Assembly: GCA_038209365.1 (NCBI GenBank)
Contig: JBBQXS010000007.1
Coordinates: forward strand, 62,001 to 126,000
From: DASQHW01 sp038209365
GTDB lineage: Bacteria > Actinomycetota > Acidimicrobiia > IMCC26256 > PALSA-610
Reading direction: 5' to 3'
Length of the DNA: 64,000 nucleotides
The first letter of the stretch is position 1. The number at the start of each line of letters is the position of its first letter. Positions 9,501-17,920 of the stretch are shown here, piece by piece. The position numbers and the translations under genes are program-made. The notes under the pieces were generated by a model. It saw only the letters and a list, made by a program, of their open reading frames with translations, was not told the DNA's origin and did no database searches.

Positions 9501-11027
9501 CTCATCCACGACCTGAAGAACGCGAACAACCGGGCGCGCATACACGTCAAGCTCGTCGCCGAGGTCGGCGTCGGCACGGTCGCGGCCGGTGTGTCGAAGG
9601 CGCACGCCGACGTCGTCTTGATCAGCGGTCACGACGGTGGCACCGGCGCGGCCCGCCTGACGTCGATCAAGCACGCGGGCGCGCCCTGGGAGTTGGGGCT
9701 CGCGGAGACGCAGCAGACGTTGTTGCTCAACGGCTTGCGCGACCGCATCGTCGTGCAGGTCGACGGCCAGCTGAAGACGGGCCGCGATGTCGTGATCGCG
9801 GCGCTGCTCGGCGCCGAGGAATTCGGCTTTGCGACCGCGCCGTTGGTGGTGAGCGGTTGCATCATGATGCGGGTCTGCCACCTCGACACGTGCCCGGTCG
9901 GTGTCGCGACGCAGAATCCGGAGCTCCGCAAGAAGTTCTCGGGCAAGCCGGAATTCGTCGTCAACTTCTTCGAGTACATCGCCGAGGAGGTGCGCGAGTA
10001 TCTCGCCGCGCTCGGTTTCCGGACGTTGGCGGAGGCAATCGGCCACGTCGAGGTGCTCGACACGCGCGCCGCGCTCGACCACTGGAAGGCGCGCGGTCTC
10101 GACCTCTCGCCGATCCTCGCGCCGCCGGTGAACAAGTACAGCCAGACGTTCTACAACTCGCGGCCGCAGGATCACGGGCTCGACGAGGCGCTCGACAACG
10201 CGTTGATCGCAGGCGCGCTCCCGGCGTTGGAAGACGGCAGCGCGGTGAAGCTGTCGTTCCCGATCAGGAACACGAACCGCACGGTCGGCACCATGCTCGG
10301 CGCGGAGCTCACCCGGCGGTGGGGCGGGGAAGGTCTGCCCGTCGGGACGATCGACATCACCCTCGAGGGTTCGGCCGGCCAGAGCTTCGGCGCATTCGTG
10401 CCGCAAGGCATCATGTTGCGCCTCGAGGGTGACGCCAACGACTACTTCGGCAAGGGACTGTCGGGCGGCACATTGGTTCTGCGGCCGCCGCGCACGGCGA
10501 GCTTCGTCGCCGAAGAGAACATCATCGCCGGCAATGTCATCCTCTACGGGGCGACCGCGGGGAACGTGTTCATCCGCGGGATCGTCGGCGAGCGATTCTG
10601 CGTGCGCAACTCGGGCGCGACCGCGGTGGTCGAGGGCGTCGGAGATCATGCCTGCGAGTACATGACCGGCGGGCGCGCGGTGATCCTCGGCCCAACCGGC
10701 CGCAACTTCGCGGCGGGCATGAGCGGGGGCTACGCGTACGTGTGGGACACGGATCGCTCGCTGTACCGCCGCATGAACCACGAGATGGTCGACATCGACA
10801 CCCTGGAGGACGAGGACATCGAGTGGCTGCGCGGGGTCGTGACGATGCACATGGAGCTGACCGGCTCGCCCGTCGCAGAGCGCATCCTGTCGAGCTGGTG
10901 GACCCACGTCGAGCGGTTCACGAAGATCTTCCCCAAGGACTACAAGCGCGTGCTCGAAGCACAGCGCGACGCGATCGAGCGCGGTGTCGACGTCGACGAA
11001 GCGGTGATGGCGGCGGCACGTGGGTGA
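6504..11027 (+). CDS. gltB: Glutamate synthase (NADPH), large subunit
   Basis: 1507-residue ferredoxin-like/NADPH GOGAT alpha subunit: makes two glutamates from glutamine and 2-oxoglutarate. The short propeptide ends at HDA and is followed by CGVGF, whose Cys is the Ntn-type glutaminase nucleophile after cleavage. The central and FMN-binding synthase domains follow (GEGGEDPDRF, HDGGTGAARL). A [3Fe-4S] cluster motif has Cys1119, Cys1125 and Cys1130. The C-terminal GXGXG beta-helix contains repeats such as AGMSGGYAYV. ATG at 6504 is preferred over an upstream in-frame ATG at 6441 because MPERELPPLYDPRFEHDACG matches the usual GltB start. It overlaps gltD by 8 bp. Confidence 0.96.
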   Translation: MPERELPPLYDPRFEHDACGVGFVVDMKGRKRHTIVDQALTAVCCLSHRGAAGAEPDTGDGAGILVQTPDRFYRETVGFELPAAGAYATGIAFLPPDRAERTKDDVAKVLADEGFDVIGWREVPVDATQPGASAREQMPAFAQVFVAKNGLGGDELERHVYLTRKRIEHETDAYFASLSARVVVYKGMLTPEQLRKFYPELEDERFESALALVHSRFSTNTFPSWPLAHPYRMLAHNGEINTVQGNENWMRAREGVMRSDLLPGDLERAFPICTPGASDTARFDECLELLNMAGRPLHHAILMMIPEAWENHESMDAPRKAFYRYHASLMEPWDGPASIAFTDGTVIGAVLDRNGLRPSRYWVTDDDRVIMASEVGVLDVDPAHIVKKGRLEPGKIFLVDTTQGRIIPDDEIKADLAAQRPYADWLHAGTVYLDDLPPQFPLVPQHSSAVQQQRMFGYTQEDLRLIIAPMARNAVESLGSMGTDTPVPVISDRPRMLYEYFKQLFAQVTNPPLDANFEALVTSLNSTLGPEGNVLDPSAESCRQIVCSTPILTNEELAKLRYIDDGETAVAGFTPFTVYCHYPVAEGGEGLRMAIDNVRTQVSEAIAGGANLIILSDRYADAENAPIPALLITAAVHHHLVREKTRTRVGLIVETGEAREVHHFCLLLGYGAGAINPYLAFDTIRDLVREQVITGVTERKAAKSYVKAAGKGILKVMSKMGISTVASYTGAQIFEAVGLQKSLIQEYFTGTASRIEGIDLDVIADEVAARHNIAYPERPEELAHRELPVGGEYQWRREGEFHLFNPDTVYKLQHSTRTGRYDVFKQYTQLVDNQARQLATLRGLFELKTGERAAIPIDEVEPVSEIVKRFSTGAMSYGSISKEAHENLAIAMNRLGARSNTGEGGEDPDRFVADANGDWRRSAIKQVASGRFGVTSEYLVNADDLQIKMAQGAKPGEGGELPGHKVYPWIAKTRHSTPGVGLISPPPHHDIYSIEDLKQLIHDLKNANNRARIHVKLVAEVGVGTVAAGVSKAHADVVLISGHDGGTGAARLTSIKHAGAPWELGLAETQQTLLLNGLRDRIVVQVDGQLKTGRDVVIAALLGAEEFGFATAPLVVSGCIMMRVCHLDTCPVGVATQNPELRKKFSGKPEFVVNFFEYIAEEVREYLAALGFRTLAEAIGHVEVLDTRAALDHWKARGLDLSPILAPPVNKYSQTFYNSRPQDHGLDEALDNALIAGALPALEDGSAVKLSFPIRNTNRTVGTMLGAELTRRWGGEGLPVGTIDITLEGSAGQSFGAFVPQGIMLRLEGDANDYFGKGLSGGTLVLRPPRTASFVAEENIIAGNVILYGATAGNVFIRGIVGERFCVRNSGATAVVEGVGDHACEYMTGGRAVILGPTGRNFAAGMSGGYAYVWDTDRSLYRRMNHEMVDIDTLEDEDIEWLRGVVTMHMELTGSPVAERILSSWWTHVERFTKIFPKDYKRVLEAQRDAIERGVDVDEAVMAAARG

Positions 11028-12480
11028 AACAACTGGGTTCATGAAATACGACCGGGAGCTGCCGAAGCGCAGGCCGATCCCGTTGCGCGTGCAGGACTGG
11101 AAAGAGGTCTACGAGGACTTCCCGCCCGACAAGGTGCGCACTCAGGGCGCGCGTTGCATGGATTGCGGCATCCCCTTCTGCCACACCGGCTGCCAGCTCG
11201 GGAACCTGATCCCGGAATGGAACGACCTCGTGTTCCGCGATCGCTGGCAGGCTGCCAGCGAACGGCTGCACGCGACGAACAACTTCCCCGAGTTCACGGG
11301 AAGGCTGTGTCCGGCGCCGTGCGAAGCCGCGTGCGTGCTGGGCATCAACGAACCCCCGGTCACGATCAAGCAGATCGAAGTCGAGATCTCCGACCGGGCG
11401 TGGGAAGAGGGGTTCGTCACCCCGATCATGGCCGAGGCGAAGACCGGCAAGCGGGTCGCGGTCGTCGGTTCCGGGCCGGCGGGTCTCGCGGCCGCACAAC
11501 AGCTGACGCGTGCCGGCCACGACGTCACGGTGTTCGAGCGCGCCGACCGCGTCGGAGGGCTGCTGCGCTACGGCATCCCCGAGTTCAAGATGGAGAAGCG
11601 CCATCTCGACCGCCGGATCCTGCAGATGGAAGCCGAGGGCACGACGTTTCGCACGAACGCCAACGTCGGTGAGAACGTCCCGATCCAGGATCTCCAGCAG
11701 TTCGACGCCGTGGTCTTGTCGGGGGGCGCGACGGCGTGGCGCGATCTGCCGGTTCCCGGCCGCGAGCTCGAAGGCGTGTATCAGGCGATGGAGTACCTGC
11801 CGTGGGGCAACCGCGTGCAGGAGGGCGATCTCGACGAGCCGCCGATCACCGCCAAGGACAAGCGCGTCGTGATCATCGGCGGTGGCGACACGGGCGCCGA
11901 CTGCCTCGGCACGTCCATTCGTCAGGGTGCCGCGACTGTGCACCAGTTCGAGATCCTGCCCCGGCCGCCCGACGAGCGGACCGACGCGATGCCGTGGCCG
12001 ACGTACCCGATGATCTTCCGCGTGTCGTCCGCGCACGAAGAGGGATGCGAGCGTGTCTACGCGGTGAACACCGAGTGTTTCCTCGCAGGAGAAGACGGCA
12101 AGGTCGGCGCGTTGCGCGCCCACCAGGTCGAGCAGACGTTCGTCGACGGTCGTATGACGTTCGAGAAGGTCGACGGCACCGAGTTCGACCTTCCGTGCGA
12201 GCTGGTGCTGCTCGCGATGGGCTTCGTCGGCCCGCAGCGTGCCGGCCTGCTCGAGCAGCTGGGTGTCGACGTGAACGAGCGCGGAAATGTCGCCCGCAAC
12301 GAAGTGTTCCGCACGAACCTCGACAACGTGTTCGTGTGCGGGGACATGGGGCGCGGCCAGAGCCTGATCGTGTGGGCGATCGCCGAAGGCCGGTCGTGCG
12401 CGGCGGCAGTCGACCGCTTCCTGATGGGCGACACGCTGCTGCCGGCACCGATCACCGCCGACGCCGTCCCGATGCGCTGA
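11020..12480 (+). CDS. gltD: Glutamate synthase (NADPH), small subunit
   Basis: 486-residue beta subunit that oxidises NADPH and passes electrons through FAD and iron-sulfur clusters to GltB. The N-terminal cluster cysteines are C46, C49, C54, C58 and C97, C101, C105. The FAD Rossmann motif VVGSGPAGLAAA begins near 148 and the NADPH motif IIGGGDTGADC near 286. I use the GTG at 11020 because MGETTGFMKYDRE matches the conserved GltD N-terminus; an ATG at 11041 would remove it. The 8-bp overlap with gltB implies coupled translation of the two subunits. Confidence 0.95.
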   Translation: MGETTGFMKYDRELPKRRPIPLRVQDWKEVYEDFPPDKVRTQGARCMDCGIPFCHTGCQLGNLIPEWNDLVFRDRWQAASERLHATNNFPEFTGRLCPAPCEAACVLGINEPPVTIKQIEVEISDRAWEEGFVTPIMAEAKTGKRVAVVGSGPAGLAAAQQLTRAGHDVTVFERADRVGGLLRYGIPEFKMEKRHLDRRILQMEAEGTTFRTNANVGENVPIQDLQQFDAVVLSGGATAWRDLPVPGRELEGVYQAMEYLPWGNRVQEGDLDEPPITAKDKRVVIIGGGDTGADCLGTSIRQGAATVHQFEILPRPPDERTDAMPWPTYPMIFRVSSAHEEGCERVYAVNTECFLAGEDGKVGALRAHQVEQTFVDGRMTFEKVDGTEFDLPCELVLLAMGFVGPQRAGLLEQLGVDVNERGNVARNEVFRTNLDNVFVCGDMGRGQSLIVWAIAEGRSCAAAVDRFLMGDTLLPAPITADAVPMR

Positions 12481-12508
12481 CCGGCCGAAGGTCGCTTCGC
12501 GGACGCGA

Positions 12509-12550
12509 CTCGGGCCGTCCGCAAAGGGGGATCATTGCGGACGGCCCGAG
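12509..12550. terminator. Perfect 16-bp hairpin between convergent genes
   Basis: Arms CTCGGGCCGTCCGCAA (12509-12524) and TTGCGGACGGCCCGAG (12535-12550) pair without mismatch around a 10-nt loop. It lies 28 bp after gltD and downstream of the convergent gene at 12631-13032. It can act on both strands. No U-tract follows. Confidence 0.75.
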
Positions 12551-12630
12551 AAGACCGCCCACATCGTCGCGTCGCCGCGTTTCCGGCTCGCGGCGCCCGT
12601 TTGAACCGACGATGAACGCTGCGAACCGCG

Positions 12631-13032
12631 CTATGCGGTACCTGCGCGCGCAGCGTGCCAGAGGAGCTCCTCGGCGAGCTCGTCGACGACCGCCCGCACG
12701 AGGTCGGCGAACGCGGCCGGGCGGGTCTGCCACCAGCGGGGCAACGTCTGCGCGGGCTGCAGTATCAGCTCCACGGCGTCGTCCGCGGACGACTCGAGCC
12801 GGAGCGCGACGCCGGCGAGGGAAAGGCCGGCCGGGTCCCAGATCCGCCCGGTCCCACACCAATGGGCACCATCGGACGTGAAGCTCGCGTCGATCTCGGC
12901 GGATCCGCGGCCGCCGAGGTTCCAGTACATGACGGCACCGGCCGCGTCGCGGCGGACCCGCAGGAGTACGTCGCTGAGCAGCGCGGCATCGATTGGCAGC
13001 GTTCGTGTCACGCTGAGGCTGCCGGGTTCCAT
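12631..13032 (-). CDS. Hypothetical protein, 133 residues
   Basis: Not recognised. The protein is soluble, with a strand-rich first half (VLLRVRRDAAGAVMYWNLGG) and a helical C-terminus (FADLVRAVVDELAEELLWHA). The ATG at 13032 is supported by a strong Shine-Dalgarno GGGGGAGG just upstream, better than the in-frame ATG at 13104. Third codon positions are strongly GC-rich, which supports real coding. It converges on gltD across a hairpin and is divergent from the acyl-CoA dehydrogenase at 13161. Confidence 0.6.
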   Translation of the reverse strand: MEPGSLSVTRTLPIDAALLSDVLLRVRRDAAGAVMYWNLGGRGSAEIDASFTSDGAHWCGTGRIWDPAGLSLAGVALRLESSADDAVELILQPAQTLPRWWQTRPAAFADLVRAVVDELAEELLWHAARAGTA

Positions 13033-13148
13033 CCCGCCTCCCCCGAAACATTCCGTCGTTCCGTGCTGATGATCGGCCTTCTCGGGGGCCGCCTGAACCC
13101 CCACCTGGGTCCGCCGGTGGCACCACAGGCGCGTCGCCGGACTTCCCG

Positions 13149-13154
13149 TACCAT
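13149..13154 (+). promoter_or_regulatory. Leaderless-type -10 element TACCAT
   Basis: TACCAT lies 6 nt before the ATG at 13161, the usual leaderless spacing in this window. Confidence 0.45.
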
Positions 13155-13160
13155 TCGGGC

Positions 13161-14369
13161 ATGTTCGAATGGCCAGAAGAGCTCCGGATGATGCGCGATG
13201 CGGTGCGTCAATTCGTCGACAACGAGATCCGTCCGCACCGCGAGGAGCTGGAGTTCGGCGATCTGCCGCCGTACGACCTGCTGCGCAAGTTCTACAAGAC
13301 GTTCGGCATCGACCAGATGTCCGCCGACAGCTTCGACGCGCGTATCGCCGCCGAAGAGGCGGGCGAGGAGCGTCCGCGTGGCGAAGGCGGCGGTGGAGGA
13401 ACCTCCCTGTTGCCGATCATCGAGCTGTGCCGCTGCTCGCCGGGCCTCGTGACCGCGCTCGGGGTTTCGGTGAGCCTCACGTCGGCCGCGATCATGTCGA
13501 AGGGCACGATCGCGCAGAAGAAGCGGTGGGCCCGGGACATCCTCACGATGGACAAGATCGGCGCGTGGGCGATCACCGAACCGAACTCCGGCTCCGACGC
13601 CTTCGGGCAGATGCAGTCCACTGCCCGCCGTGACGGCGACGAGTACCTGTTGAACGGCTCGAAGACGTTCATCACCAACGGGCCCTACGCCGACACGATC
13701 GTCTTCATCTGCAAGCTCGACGAAGGCAACCCGCCCGCCGAGCGAACCGTGGTGCAGTTCGTGCTCGACTCGGGCATGCCGGGCCTCGAGCAATCGAAGC
13801 CGTTGCGCAAGATGGGTCTGCACTCGTCGCCGACCGGCATGCTGTTCCTCGACGACGTGCGAGTGGGTCGCGACCGGCTGCTCGGCGAGAGCGAAGACGC
13901 ATTCCGGGGCAGCGGCGGGCGTGAAGCCAGCAAGGCGACGTTCGTGATCGAACGATCGGGTGTGGCGGCGATGGCGCTCGGCATTATCGAGCGCTGCCTC
14001 GAGCTGTCCGTGAAGTACGCGAAGGAACGCGTGCAGTTCGGCCGTCCCATTGGGGAGTTCCAGCTCATTCAACTCAAACTCGCGCAGATGGAGGTCGCCC
14101 GGCTGAACGTCGAGAACCTCGTGTTCCGCGTGCTCGAGTCGTCACAGGCAGGCAAGACGATGAGCCTCTCCGAAGCCTCCGCGATGAAGTTGTACGCGGC
14201 GGGCGCCGCGACTGACGTCGCGCTCGAAGCGGTGCAGCTGTTCGGCGGCAACGGCTACATGGCCGAGTACGAGGTCGAGCAGCTGGCGCGCGATTCCAAG
14301 GTGCTGCAGATCTACGCCGGCACCGACGAGATCCAGGTCGGTCAAATCGCGCGGGAGCTGCTGAAGTAA
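13161..14369 (+). CDS. Acyl-CoA dehydrogenase (catalytic Glu on helix G type)
   Basis: 402-residue FAD enzyme that introduces the alpha-beta double bond in an acyl-CoA thioester. Typical segments are AWAITEPNSGSDAFG (FAD/substrate site), ERVQFGRPIGEFQLIQ and AVQLFGGNGYMAEY. At the usual catalytic position IYEGT this protein has IYAGT (Ala386). Glu264 in FVIERSG aligns with the helix-G base used by isovaleryl-CoA and long-chain dehydrogenases, so a branched or bulky acyl substrate is plausible. A Gly-rich insertion (GEGGGGG, 74-80) lies before the middle domain. Its 3' end overlaps the convergent MFS gene by 28 bp. Confidence 0.88.
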   Translation: MFEWPEELRMMRDAVRQFVDNEIRPHREELEFGDLPPYDLLRKFYKTFGIDQMSADSFDARIAAEEAGEERPRGEGGGGGTSLLPIIELCRCSPGLVTALGVSVSLTSAAIMSKGTIAQKKRWARDILTMDKIGAWAITEPNSGSDAFGQMQSTARRDGDEYLLNGSKTFITNGPYADTIVFICKLDEGNPPAERTVVQFVLDSGMPGLEQSKPLRKMGLHSSPTGMLFLDDVRVGRDRLLGESEDAFRGSGGREASKATFVIERSGVAAMALGIIERCLELSVKYAKERVQFGRPIGEFQLIQLKLAQMEVARLNVENLVFRVLESSQAGKTMSLSEASAMKLYAAGAATDVALEAVQLFGGNGYMAEYEVEQLARDSKVLQIYAGTDEIQVGQIARELLK

Positions 14370-15469
14370 CGATCGCCGGCGACGACCGTGACCAAGAGCA
14401 CGGTGGCGACCCCGGCGTAGAAGCCGAAGCCGGCGGCGAGCCCGTAGGTGTCGGCGAGTGACCCTGCGAGGATCGGGAGCATGAACCCGACGAACTCGGT
14501 CGTCGTCACGACTGCGCTCACGCTGCCGACCCGGTTGCGGTGCAGCGCGACGATGCGCGTCTTCAACGCCAGCATGAAGCGCGTGAGCGCGAAGCCGTTG
14601 ACGAAGACGCAGACGACGATCACCGGAATGGAAGGGATCGTGGTCGCGCCCAGCGTCGCGGCGAGCAGCAGCAGCGCGTTCGCGCGCATTGCGCGGCCGC
14701 GTGGTCGGGTCCCGCGGCGGCTCGATCCCGCCGCGGCGATCACCGAACCCGCGACCCACGCGATCGGCACGGCCGTGGCCACCGCGGCCGGCGCGCCGCG
14801 GACTCCTTGCAGATACGCGATCAGAAAGGCGGTGAACGGATGTTGCAACGGGCCGAGGATCAGTGCGAGCAGTCCGCAGTACCAGACGCGCGCGTCCCGC
14901 AGGATCGGGCGCAGCGCGTGCAAGGGGCGACTCGGCTCCGGATGCGACGGCGGCGGCAGCGGCAATCGACTGAGCCACATGCCGTATGCCGCCATTGCCG
15001 GCGCACACGCGAGGAACGCCGCGCGCCAGCCGAACCCTGTTGCCGCGGCGAGAATCAGCAATACCGGGCCGAGCACACCGCCCACCGCGCCGAACATCAT
15101 CCCGCGCGCGAAGTAGGCGGTGACGTCGTCGCCCGCGATGTCGACCAATGCCAGCTCGGTGCCGTGCACGAGCGCCGTCGCCGACAGGCCGAGCGAAAAT
15201 GACGCGATCGCGAGCACCGCGAACGACTGCCCGGTGCCGAACGCGAGCAGCGCCGCGGCATATCCGAACGCGCCGCCCGCCCCGATCGCACGGCGGCTGC
15301 GATGGTCGCCGAGGACCGTGAACACGTTGCCCGCGATCGCGCCCGGCGCCGCGATCACCAGCACGAGGCTCGCGCTCGAGTACGAGAGTCCGAGGTCGCG
15401 ATGAAACGACGCGAACGCACCCGGGGTGAGGAATCCTGCACACTCATCCGCCGTGCGTGCGCCGAGCAA
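14342..15469 (-). CDS. MFS transporter
   Basis: About 375 residues with roughly eleven hydrophobic segments and the helix 2-3 loop GDHRSRRAIGAGG typical of major facilitator carriers. A long cytoplasmic loop (about 195-215) separates two halves. No substrate can be assigned. The annotated start is TTG at 15469, but the frame continues upstream into hydrophobic codons (AALPSALILA-like) as far as a TGA near 15515 with no ATG or GTG. The true start may therefore be a rarer codon, or the N-terminus may be damaged. It overlaps the acyl-CoA dehydrogenase 3' end. Confidence 0.72.
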   Translation of the reverse strand: MLGARTADECAGFLTPGAFASFHRDLGLSYSSASLVLVIAAPGAIAGNVFTVLGDHRSRRAIGAGGAFGYAAALLAFGTGQSFAVLAIASFSLGLSATALVHGTELALVDIAGDDVTAYFARGMMFGAVGGVLGPVLLILAAATGFGWRAAFLACAPAMAAYGMWLSRLPLPPPSHPEPSRPLHALRPILRDARVWYCGLLALILGPLQHPFTAFLIAYLQGVRGAPAAVATAVPIAWVAGSVIAAAGSSRRGTRPRGRAMRANALLLLAATLGATTIPSIPVIVVCVFVNGFALTRFMLALKTRIVALHRNRVGSVSAVVTTTEFVGFMLPILAGSLADTYGLAAGFGFYAGVATVLLVTVVAGDRYFSSSRAI

Positions 15470-15554
15470 CGCGAGGATCAGTGCGCTCGGCAGTCGGGCG
15501 GCGAGCCTGAATCAATAGTGCGAGAGGCGCGCCATCGCGTGAAAGCCTAGCGAC

Positions 15555-16535
15555 GTGCCGCTCGAGCCACCGCCGAGTCAGTGGGCGTTCCCCGATGCCC
15601 GACTGGCCGGCCCCGACGAGATCGTGGCCGTCGGCGGGGACCTCGAGCCCGGCACGTTGATCGCGGGATACCGGCAGGGGTTGTTCCCGATGCGTGTGCG
15701 GGGGTCGCTCGCATGGTGGTCGCCCGACCCGCGCGGGATCATGCCACTCGACGGCTTCCACGCGAGCCGCTCGTTGCGGCGGAAGCGCCCGCGTTTCGAG
15801 ATCCGCGTCGATACGGCGTTCGAGGCCGTGATGCGCGCCTGCGCCGCACCCGGACGGCCGCACGGATGGATCGACGAACCGTTCGTCGTCGCGTACACAC
15901 GGCTGCACGACCTCGACTGGGCGCACAGCGTCGAGACCTGGCTCGACGGGATGCTGGTGGGCGGCGTCTACGGGTTGCGCATCGGCCGCTTCTTCGCCGG
16001 TGAGTCAATGTTCCATCGTGTCACGGACGCGTCGAAGGTCGCGCTGTGGGCAACCGTCGACCTGTTGCGGCTCGACGCCGCGACCCTGTTCGACGTGCAA
16101 TGGACGACACCGCATTTGATGTCCCTCGGGGCGAGAGACATCTCCCGCGAGGAGTACCTCTCGTTGCTAGCGTCTGCATTCGTGAGCGTGCAGATCTTCC
16201 ACAATCCGTCGTGTTCCAAGTCGCGTGGCGCGTTGCAGATCCTCGAAGAGCGCGGTGTCGACACGCAGGTCGTGCGGTACCTCGAAGCGCCGCCGGACCG
16301 TCCGACGCTCGAGCGCATCCTGGACGCCATCCCCGACGACCCGAGCGCGCTCGTACGCACCGGCGACCCGAAGTTCAAAGCGACCGGCCTCGGCACGGGC
16401 GACGTGCAGACCCGTGACCAAGTCATCGACGTCCTGTTGAAGCATCCCGAAGTCATGGAGCGTCCCGTCGTCTTCGTCGGCGATCGCGCGGTGATCGCGC
16501 GCCCATCCGAGAAGGTGCTGGACCTGCTCGACTGA
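15555..16535 (+). CDS. Leucyl/phenylalanyl-tRNA-protein transferase fused to ArsC-type arsenate reductase
   Basis: 326 residues in one frame. Residues 1-208 are Aat, which adds Leu or Phe from aminoacyl-tRNA to N-terminal Arg/Lys of proteins to mark them for ClpS/ClpAP: GGDLEPGTLIAGYRQGLFPM, AWWSPDPRGIMP and GRFFAGESMFHR are diagnostic. Residues 211-326 are a thioredoxin-fold ArsC/Spx-like domain: IFHNPSCSKSRGALQ with Cys220, plus Arg268, Arg303 and Arg316, matching the three arginines of ArsC that hold the oxyanion. No stop codon or shift separates them; an internal GTG at about 16181 could also start a separate ArsC. Start GTG at 15555. Confidence 0.85.
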   Translation: MPLEPPPSQWAFPDARLAGPDEIVAVGGDLEPGTLIAGYRQGLFPMRVRGSLAWWSPDPRGIMPLDGFHASRSLRRKRPRFEIRVDTAFEAVMRACAAPGRPHGWIDEPFVVAYTRLHDLDWAHSVETWLDGMLVGGVYGLRIGRFFAGESMFHRVTDASKVALWATVDLLRLDAATLFDVQWTTPHLMSLGARDISREEYLSLLASAFVSVQIFHNPSCSKSRGALQILEERGVDTQVVRYLEAPPDRPTLERILDAIPDDPSALVRTGDPKFKATGLGTGDVQTRDQVIDVLLKHPEVMERPVVFVGDRAVIARPSEKVLDLLD

Positions 16536-16607
16536 GGTCGCGCGCCCGGGGAGGCAAGTTCGGCGGCCCGCGGCCGTCATCTTCTGTGACTCCCGCGCTG
16601 CCGAGGG

Positions 16608-16613
16608 TACGCT
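16608..16613 (+). promoter_or_regulatory. Leaderless-type -10 element TACGCT
   Basis: TACGCT is followed by CCCGCGC and then the ATG at 16621 (7 nt). The same 7-nt spacer occurs before the aldehyde dehydrogenase at 61718. Confidence 0.5.
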
Positions 16614-16620
16614 CCCGCGC

Positions 16621-17871
16621 ATGCCGATGCCGACACTTGAAGACGTCCGCACAGAGGTCAAGACGTGGCTCGAGGAGAACTGGGATCCCGACCTCACCGT
16701 GGGGGAGTGGTGGGACGTGCTTGCCCGTTCCGGCTACGCCGCGCCGACGTTCCCGGAGGACTGTTGGGGGAAGGGCTGGCCGCGCGATCTCGCGATGGCG
16801 GTGAGTGACGCGATCAAGGAGCACGGCGCGATCGGACCGCCCGCGGGCCTCGGTTACCTGCTCGCGGCGCCGACACTCGTCGCGCACGGCAACGATCGTC
16901 AGAAGCGTGAAGAGCTGCTCGGCATTCTCAATGGTCAGGACGCGTGGTGTCAGTTGTTCTCCGAACCAGGCGCCGGATCCGACCTCGCGAGCCTCTCCAC
17001 GAAAGCCGTCAAGGACGGCGACGAGTGGATCATCACCGGCCAGAAGGTATGGACGTCGACCGCGCAGCTGACGAATCTCGGCATGCTGCTGGCGCGCACG
17101 GATCCCGAGCTGCCCAAGCACAAGGGCATCACGTACTTCAAATTCGATATGCGTCAGCCCGGCGTCGAGATCCGGCCGCTGCGTGAGATGACGGGACGCG
17201 CGCTGTTCAACGAGGTGTTCATCGACGGCGCGCGGGTGCACGACGACGACATCATCGGCGGTCTCAACAATGGGTGGGCCGCGGCCAACACGACGCTCAT
17301 GGCCGAGCGCGCCGGGCTCGGAACCGGTGGTTCGGGCGCGGCCGGCAACGCGTTTCCGGGCCCGCTCGCCGGGCAGTTGCAAGACCGCGTCGGCGACTAC
17401 GTCGGCCAGATCCGTACGGGCGGCACGGGGGGAGGCGGTCTCTTCGCGGCGCCGCGTCTCATCAAGCTTGCGCAAGAGGTCGGCAAGAACGAGGACCCGA
17501 ACGTGCGCCAGAAGCTGGCCCGCCTCTACACCGTGCAGCAGCTCGGCCGGTATTCCGCGCTGCGGGCGAAGTCGCCGAGCCAGCGCACGGGCGCCGAGCC
17601 GAACATCGCGAAGCTCATGATGAGCGACCTGTTGCGGTTGCAGCGCGAGGTCGGCAACGAGATCATCGGCGCCAGCGGCATGATCCTCGGCAAGGACACG
17701 CCCGGCGCGGGGCTCGTGCAAGAGGTCACGCTCTTCTCGCCCGGCCCGTCGATCTACGGCGGCACCGACCAGGTGCAGCGCAACATCATCGGTGAGCGCG
17801 TTCTCGGGCTGCCGAAGGAGCCCGGGCCCGCCAAGGAAACGCCGTATCGCGAGCTGCTCGTCAACCGGTGA
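16621..17871 (+). CDS. Acyl-CoA dehydrogenase, FadE-like
   Basis: 416-residue flavoprotein of the acyl-CoA dehydrogenase family. QLFSEPGAGSDLASL (111-125) and WIITGQKVWTS (136-146) mark the FAD/substrate site; SIYGGTDQVQRNIIGERVLGL closes it. The base position in Y(E)GT is Gly380; Glu229 in LMAERAGLG could serve instead. The C-terminal sequence resembles actinobacterial FadE proteins acting on steroid side chains or other bulky thioesters, but the substrate is not proven. It reads in the same direction as the flavoprotein that follows 49 bp downstream. Confidence 0.88.
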   Translation: MPMPTLEDVRTEVKTWLEENWDPDLTVGEWWDVLARSGYAAPTFPEDCWGKGWPRDLAMAVSDAIKEHGAIGPPAGLGYLLAAPTLVAHGNDRQKREELLGILNGQDAWCQLFSEPGAGSDLASLSTKAVKDGDEWIITGQKVWTSTAQLTNLGMLLARTDPELPKHKGITYFKFDMRQPGVEIRPLREMTGRALFNEVFIDGARVHDDDIIGGLNNGWAAANTTLMAERAGLGTGGSGAAGNAFPGPLAGQLQDRVGDYVGQIRTGGTGGGGLFAAPRLIKLAQEVGKNEDPNVRQKLARLYTVQQLGRYSALRAKSPSQRTGAEPNIAKLMMSDLLRLQREVGNEIIGASGMILGKDTPGAGLVQEVTLFSPGPSIYGGTDQVQRNIIGERVLGLPKEPGPAKETPYRELLVNR

Positions 17872-17920
17872 GCATTCGGGTCTTGCGGCGCATAGTGCAT
17901 CCTCGACGTGAGGAGACCCC

